Shown here piece by piece: positions 15,107 through 19,062 of a stretch of 19,062 nucleotides of DNA. Each line of letters begins with the position of its first letter. Position 1 is the stretch's first letter. Origin of the DNA: CAYGZA01 sp964354135 (lineage in GTDB: Bacteria > Planctomycetota > Planctomycetia > Pirellulales > Thermoguttaceae); the NCBI GenBank assembly GCA_964354135.1, contig CAYGZA010000092.1, positions 1 through 19,062 of the forward strand. Direction: 5' to 3'. A model generated the notes under the pieces. It did no database searches. It was not told where the DNA came from and saw only the letters and a program-made list of their open reading frames with translations. The position numbers were made by a program, and so were the translations under genes.

Positions 15107-15143
15107 AGGGCCGAGCCCGTTCAGCGGGCGTCGGCCCTTTTCT
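15107..15143 (+). terminator. intrinsic terminator after the bitopic protein gene
   Basis: The left arm AGGGCCGAGCCCG (15107-15119) pairs with CGGGC-G-TCGGCCCT (15125-15138), a 13-bp stem with one bulged G and a 5-base TTCAG loop. The stem runs into TTTTCT. It lies 17 bases after the stop codon and isolates this gene from the sialidase-like gene. Confidence 0.85.
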
Positions 15144-15187
15144 ATCCCATTTGCGGTATGAGATGAAGATCTTACGGAGGAAAACCA

Positions 15188-16375
15188 ATGCTGCCGGTCA
15201 TGATGGTCTTGTTGACGTTCAATGCAAGCGCGCCTGAGCCGCTGTACAAGTCCGAGCTTATCTTCCTTGTCAACTCAAAGCACAACCACGGTTCGAGCAT
15301 CGTTGAAGCGCCGAACGGCGATCTGCTTGCGTGCTGGTTCCACGGTTCCGGCGAGCGGACGTCGGATGACGTGCTCGTCCAGGGCGCAAGAAAGAGAAAG
15401 GGGGCGTCCACTTGGAGCGAACCGTACGTGATGGCCGATTCGCAGGACCTCCCCGACTGCAACCCGGTGCTCTTCATTGATCCGCGCGGGACCCTCTGGC
15501 TGTTCTGGATTGCGGTGCAGAACAACCAGTGGGGCGGGTCGCTGCTGAAGTTCCGCACGGCCACGGAATACACGCAGGACGGGCCGCCGAAATGGAATTG
15601 GCAGGATGTCATCCACTGCCGCCCGAAAGACCTCGAACCGAAATTCCTCGACGTGGTCGCCAAGGCCGAGACGCTGTTCGCTCCGATGCTTGCACAGAAT
15701 GAGGGTCTGAAAAAGGAAGTTGAATCCGCCAAGGCCGCGGCCCAGGACAAACTGTCGCAGCGCCTGGGATGGATGACGCGGCTGCATCCCATCATGATCT
15801 CCCCGGACCGCATGATGCTCGGCCTGTACTCGGACGTGTTCAATTGCAGTCTTGCGGCGTTCACAAGCGATTGGGGCAAGACCTGGGAATTCAGCGAGCC
15901 GATCCTCGACGTGAATGTCGGCAACATCCAACCGAGCTTTGTCAAGAAGCGCGACGGAACCGTCGTAGCGATGATGCGCGACAACGGCATGCCGAAACGG
16001 ATCCGCATTGCCGAGTCCGCCGACAACGGAACGACGTGGTCCGCGGTTCGCGCCTCCGACATCCCCAATCCCGGCTCGAGCGTCGAGAATATCGCGCTCA
16101 AGGACGGGAACTGGGTCCTGGTGTGCAACGACACGATTGAGGGACGCCATCAGTTGACGGCGTACCTTTCCGACGACGAGGGCGCCACCTGGAAATGGAA
16201 CCGCAAACTCGAGAACTTCGAGAAGGATAAAGGCTCGGCATCCTATCCATCAGTCATCCAGGCCGCCGACGGGACCATCCACTGCACCTATTCTTACACG
16301 ACGAAGGATGTGCCAGGCTCGAGCATCAAGCACGCCCGCTTCAACGAAGAATGGATCCGCGCCGGCGATAAATAG
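15188..16375 (+). CDS. BNR/Asp-box sialidase-like protein
   Basis: The ATG at 15188 follows GGAGGAAAACCA; the product has 395 residues. The first ~15 residues (MLPVMMVLLTFNASA) could be a short signal peptide, though it lacks basic residues. Three Asp boxes of the S-x-D-x-G-x-T-W type are visible: TSDWGKTW (226-233), SADNGTTW (277-284) and SDDEGATW (328-335), as in six-bladed beta-propellers. The N-terminal HNHGSSIVEAPNGDLLACWFHG and NPVLFIDPRGTLWLFW segments also fit. A helical, charged stretch (~155-195, ending in KLSQRLGWMTRLHP) sits between blades and appears in planctomycete homologues as I remember them. The catalytic arginine triad and nucleophile Tyr of true sialidases cannot be assigned by eye, so the activity is uncertain; glycan or glycoside cleavage is the family expectation. 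Confidence 0.85.
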   Translation: MLPVMMVLLTFNASAPEPLYKSELIFLVNSKHNHGSSIVEAPNGDLLACWFHGSGERTSDDVLVQGARKRKGASTWSEPYVMADSQDLPDCNPVLFIDPRGTLWLFWIAVQNNQWGGSLLKFRTATEYTQDGPPKWNWQDVIHCRPKDLEPKFLDVVAKAETLFAPMLAQNEGLKKEVESAKAAAQDKLSQRLGWMTRLHPIMISPDRMMLGLYSDVFNCSLAAFTSDWGKTWEFSEPILDVNVGNIQPSFVKKRDGTVVAMMRDNGMPKRIRIAESADNGTTWSAVRASDIPNPGSSVENIALKDGNWVLVCNDTIEGRHQLTAYLSDDEGATWKWNRKLENFEKDKGSASYPSVIQAADGTIHCTYSYTTKDVPGSSIKHARFNEEWIRAGDK

Positions 16376-16456
16376 CGCACGGTTTGATCCGTTTTCAGGC
16401 ATACGGCGCACATCGCGTTCTTGGCGGACGACTACCTCAAGTGACGAAAGAAAAAC

Positions 16457-17449
16457 TCAGAACCGCTTCTTATACACGTGGCAGTAAGGGGCGTGTCCGT
16501 TCTTGTTGTAGTACTGCTGGTGGTAATCCTCGGCGGGCCAGAAAGTCTCGGCCGGAAGCACTCTGGCGACAACCGCGTAACCCTTGTCCTTGAGGATCCG
16601 GATCAGCTTCTCAGCCGTGGCCTTCTGTTCATCGTTGAGATAGAAAACGGCGGATCGGTATTGCTCGCCGACATCGGGCCCTTGACGGTCGACCTGCGTG
16701 GGATCGTGAATTTCAAAGAATAGCTTGGCGAGGGCCTCGTACGTGGTTTGCGCGGGATCGTAGGTGACCTCGACGGCCTCCAAGTGCCCCGTGCCGCCGC
16801 GGCAGACCTCCTCATACGTCGGATTGCTCTTGTGGCCGCCGATGTACCCGACGCGCGTTGCGATCACACCCTTCGCGCGCTCCAAGTAGTATTGAACGCC
16901 CCAGAAGCATCCGCCCGCGAAGATGGCCTCCTGCGGCTTGGGTGGGCTCGGTTCGGCCTCTGGCGAACCAGAAAAGGCCGCTTCTGCCTGTGCAGGGATG
17001 AATTTCAGCGAGATCGAATTGACGCAGTGCCGGGTGTCTTTGGGCGTGAAATGCTCCCCTACAAAGATGTGTCCCAAGTGGGCGCCGCATCGTGCGCAGA
17101 CAATCTCAGTTCTCTGCCCGTCAGCGTCCGGCCGGCGGATCACGGCGCCGGAAATCTCATCATCGAAGCTCGGCCATCCGCAGTGCGAGTCGAACTTGTC
17201 CTCGGAGCGGAACAATGGCGCGCCACAACGCCGGCACACGTAAATGCCCTTTCCCTCAAAATTCCAGTACTCGCCTGTAAAGGGCCCTTCGGTCCCCTTA
17301 TGCACAATGACGCGTTCTTCTTCGGGGGTAACCGGGTTCAAAGCTGCTCCTTCGGCCGTGGGCGGGGCCTGGGCCGCAGCGTACGGCTGCCCACATTCTG
17401 AAAGCACTAGCGCCAGACCGACACTTACCATTGTCCTCGCCAGCCGCAT
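16457..17449 (-). CDS. msrBA: exported bifunctional methionine sulfoxide reductase, MsrB-MsrA fusion
   Basis: I chose the ATG at 17449 (AAGAGG upstream) over one at 17521, which overlaps the promoter. The 330-residue protein has an N-terminal signal peptide of about 27 residues (LARTMVSVGLALVLSECG). The MsrB domain (~38-152) has zinc cysteines Cys72/Cys75 and Cys118/Cys121, CGWPSF at 90-95, and catalytic Cys142 in RHCVNSISLKF. A Pro-rich linker (~155-172) joins the MsrA domain (~174-328) with GGCFWG (catalytic Cys181), GYIGGH, EVCRGGTGHLEAVEV, GEQYRSAVFY, and the late YHQQYY and Cys323. Together the domains repair both R and S methionine sulfoxide; export points to periplasmic or envelope protein repair. 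Electron donors for such exported enzymes vary, and none is encoded nearby. Confidence 0.94.
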   Translation of the reverse strand: MRLARTMVSVGLALVLSECGQPYAAAQAPPTAEGAALNPVTPEEERVIVHKGTEGPFTGEYWNFEGKGIYVCRRCGAPLFRSEDKFDSHCGWPSFDDEISGAVIRRPDADGQRTEIVCARCGAHLGHIFVGEHFTPKDTRHCVNSISLKFIPAQAEAAFSGSPEAEPSPPKPQEAIFAGGCFWGVQYYLERAKGVIATRVGYIGGHKSNPTYEEVCRGGTGHLEAVEVTYDPAQTTYEALAKLFFEIHDPTQVDRQGPDVGEQYRSAVFYLNDEQKATAEKLIRILKDKGYAVVARVLPAETFWPAEDYHQQYYNKNGHAPYCHVYKKRF

Positions 17450-17511
17450 GGCAAAACCTCTTTCATAAAAGACAAAGATCCGGGCGCGCAGATTCCCGAA
17501 CGGGTCACAAC

Positions 17512-17540
17512 GATATAGCATCCTTCTGCACGCCCTTCAA
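17512..17540 (-). promoter_or_regulatory. putative promoter of msrBA
   Basis: On the minus strand TTGAAG (17540-17535) and TATATC (17517-17512) are separated by 17 bases; each matches four of six consensus positions. Transcription near 17505 would give a leader of about 55 nt. Its presence suggests msrBA is not simply co-transcribed with the upstream pectate lyase gene. Confidence 0.4.
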
Positions 17541-17624
17541 AGACGAAAGGGACAAAAGTGACGCAAAGGTGTTCTCGCTGCGAATTTCCATCGAGAGAGT
17601 CGATGATCAACCGCAAACTGCCCG

Positions 17625-18995
17625 CTACTTGCCTCTCCTGCACTCGAGGTATTTCAGTAGGGATTCCGCATTCTTGCAGAACGCCCCTGATGTGATGATG
17701 GGCTGTTCGGGCAGCCCCATCTCTTTCAACTCTTTTGCCTGGTCAAAGTCGGGCGGTTCGAGCCACCATCCCTGCGGGGACAACTCACTGCATATTCTCG
17801 TGACCTCGGGTTCGAGTTCCTCGGATCTGGGTTGCGTTACGGGGGTGCCGATCTCTTTCGAATAGGCTTCGCGTCCGATAGCCTTGATCCGTTCGTGGGC
17901 CTCCTTTGCGTGGCGTGGAAACCATTGTCCCTGCCAGCCATAGCCTTTCCTCGCCTGGGCCACGTCATATACAGGCGCCGGCTCGGTCGGGTGGCCGTAC
18001 ACGGGGCGCTGCGTTCCGACTTCGTAGAAGCGCGCCCATAGTCCATTGGCCAGCCGGTGCGCGTCGTACCACGCGAACGCCTTCGGAAGCGGCTCAAGGA
18101 AGCGATCCTGCCCGGTTGCCATGTAGAGGTCGATCAGCACGTCACAGATCCCCATGCTCTCGAAGCTCGAATAGGACGGGGGCTCGAACTTGCGCGCCCA
18201 CGCCGGCTTCAGCGTGTCCGGATTGTACTGTGCCGCCCAGATCTCCTCGCCGGGGCCGCCCTGGAGACGGATGATGCACTCGCCGCCCTTCAGAGCCGCA
18301 TCGAGGTAACGCTCATCGTTAGTGAGATCGTGGAGCCTGAGCAATGCCCTGATGACGTCGGACACGGCGTTGTCGTTGAAAGTGATGTCCCGGATATACG
18401 TGCTCTTCAACGCCGGATATCGCTGAGGCCATCCGCCGCTGTCCGGGTATTGTGTCTTCAGGAGAAAGCCGCCCACGCTCTTCACGGCTTTCAGATCGGC
18501 GTCCGCCTTTGTGAATTGCCACAGCTCGATCAGGAAATTCAGGGCGCCCGTCGTGGTGTCGTCGTCGAACGTAGCTTGGTTGGGACGCTGTCCCGCCGGG
18601 TCAGCTTCGTAAGGGAACCCGCCGTCGGGCGTCTGGATGGCAAGCAATGCGTCGCGCGCCATGCACGCCCGCTTGATGTATTGCTGGTCGTTGAGCACAA
18701 TCCCCGCATGCAGGAAGACTCGAGCGATCATCGGCGTAGCCGGGGGCTGCACCGTTATCCAGCCCGGCGGGATAATCCGGTACTCACCCCACATGAACCG
18801 GCCATCCTGCGTCCACGCATTACCCCACCCGCCGTTGTTCTGCAGCAATTCCATGGCCGCCAGCGCCGCGCGAAGCTGGGTCTCCGCGGTCTTTTCGAGC
18901 AAGTCGTCCGCGAACGCAACACATGGTGCGGACAACGCCATGAAAACAGCAAGACACCCAACAAGAAATGTGTTGCGCGAGAGACTCTTCCTCAT
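17625..18995 (-). CDS. exported pectate lyase, PL10-type
   Basis: The ATG at 18995 follows CAGGAGG at a good distance; an in-frame GTG at 19016 would put that ribosome-binding site inside the gene. The product has 456 residues. A signal peptide covers ~1-29 (MRKSLSRNTFLVGCLAVFMA). The mature protein is an alpha/alpha-toroid-like chain with PL10 marks: NGGWGNAW (54-61), FDDDTTTGALNFL (143-155), GGWPQRYP (187-194), ITFNDNAVSDVIR (204-216) and IWAAQYNPDTLKPAWARKFE (252-271), the last leading into PPS. PL10 enzymes cleave polygalacturonate by calcium-dependent beta-elimination, with an Arg as base. Arg268 in the ARKFEPPS motif is the likely catalytic base by family analogy. Pectin or a related acidic glycan is the expected substrate; no transporter or other pectin gene is adjacent. 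Confidence 0.9.
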   Translation of the reverse strand: MRKSLSRNTFLVGCLAVFMALSAPCVAFADDLLEKTAETQLRAALAAMELLQNNGGWGNAWTQDGRFMWGEYRIIPPGWITVQPPATPMIARVFLHAGIVLNDQQYIKRACMARDALLAIQTPDGGFPYEADPAGQRPNQATFDDDTTTGALNFLIELWQFTKADADLKAVKSVGGFLLKTQYPDSGGWPQRYPALKSTYIRDITFNDNAVSDVIRALLRLHDLTNDERYLDAALKGGECIIRLQGGPGEEIWAAQYNPDTLKPAWARKFEPPSYSSFESMGICDVLIDLYMATGQDRFLEPLPKAFAWYDAHRLANGLWARFYEVGTQRPVYGHPTEPAPVYDVAQARKGYGWQGQWFPRHAKEAHERIKAIGREAYSKEIGTPVTQPRSEELEPEVTRICSELSPQGWWLEPPDFDQAKELKEMGLPEQPIITSGAFCKNAESLLKYLECRRGK

Positions 18996-19027
18996 GGACG
19001 GCCCTCCTGGGCTCACGGCTTTCAGTA

Positions 19028-19053
19028 GGGCCGGTTTCTCCGGAAACCGGTCC
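19028..19053. repeat. palindromic hairpin upstream of the pectate lyase gene
   Basis: CCGGTTTC (19031-19038) and GAAACCGG (19043-19050) pair perfectly around a TCCG loop, and the stem can be extended by three pairs (one G-T wobble) to 19028-19053. No T-tract is visible. It may be another dispersed palindrome, an operator for the lyase gene, or the end of a gene unit beyond the window. Confidence 0.6.
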
Positions 19054-19062
19054 CAGGACGCT

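Noticed and set aside
1..19062. CRISPR array, defence island or phage module
   Set aside because: No regularly spaced repeats with unique spacers, and no nuclease, integrase, toxin-antitoxin or phage structural family was recognised.

Overview
The window looks like a chromosomal segment of a GC-rich planctomycete (Pirellulales-type, possibly uncultured). The basis is family content: a DUF1559 prepilin-like protein followed by a small lipoprotein, a ThuA-domain protein, a Tat-exported Gfo/Idh/MocA oxidoreductase, a ceramidase-LamG fusion, a PqaA-type hydrolase, and dispersed palindromic repeats whose translation reads GEAPAEP. This is an inference from recognised families; no rRNA or other phylogenetic marker is present. 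No tRNA, rRNA, CRISPR array, transposase or phage gene was found.

Layout: (1) 1-697 minus, ThuA-domain protein, running off the left edge. (2) 921-4791 plus, ceramidase-LamG protein and Gfo/Idh/MocA oxidoreductase. (3) 5011-5265 minus, small two-helix membrane protein, divergent from (4) 5542-7902 plus, a large exported alpha/beta-hydrolase-fold protein whose nucleophile position is Phe instead of Ser. (5) 8083-11056 minus, a likely operon in the order DUF1559 protein, lipoprotein, PqaA-like hydrolase, with a good sigma70-type promoter and a leader of about 218 nt. (6) 11057-12048, almost 1 kb without a convincing gene, holding three arms of a palindromic repeat. (7) 12049-16375 plus, zinc-ribbon membrane protein, RbsD/FucU mutarotase, a 592-residue bitopic coiled-coil protein with a disordered motif-repeat tail, and a sialidase-like BNR protein. 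(8) 16457-18995 minus, exported MsrB-MsrA fusion and a PL10-type pectate lyase.

Functional theme: most of the larger gene products carry an export signal, and many belong to families acting on glycans, glycoconjugates or esters (ceramidase-like, sialidase-like, PL10 pectate lyase, ThuA, Gfo/Idh/MocA, FucU). The window therefore resembles part of a scattered polysaccharide- or glycolipid-scavenging repertoire plus envelope maintenance (MsrBA, lipoprotein, DUF1559). Genes are mostly single units with their own Shine-Dalgarno sequences; only the DUF1559-lipoprotein-PqaA group looks operonic.

I did not find a coherent new multi-gene system. The observations most worth a second look are the Ser-to-Phe substitution in the 786-residue hydrolase, the 592-residue bitopic protein, the two intergenic repeat families, and the structured leader and intercistronic hairpin of the DUF1559 operon.
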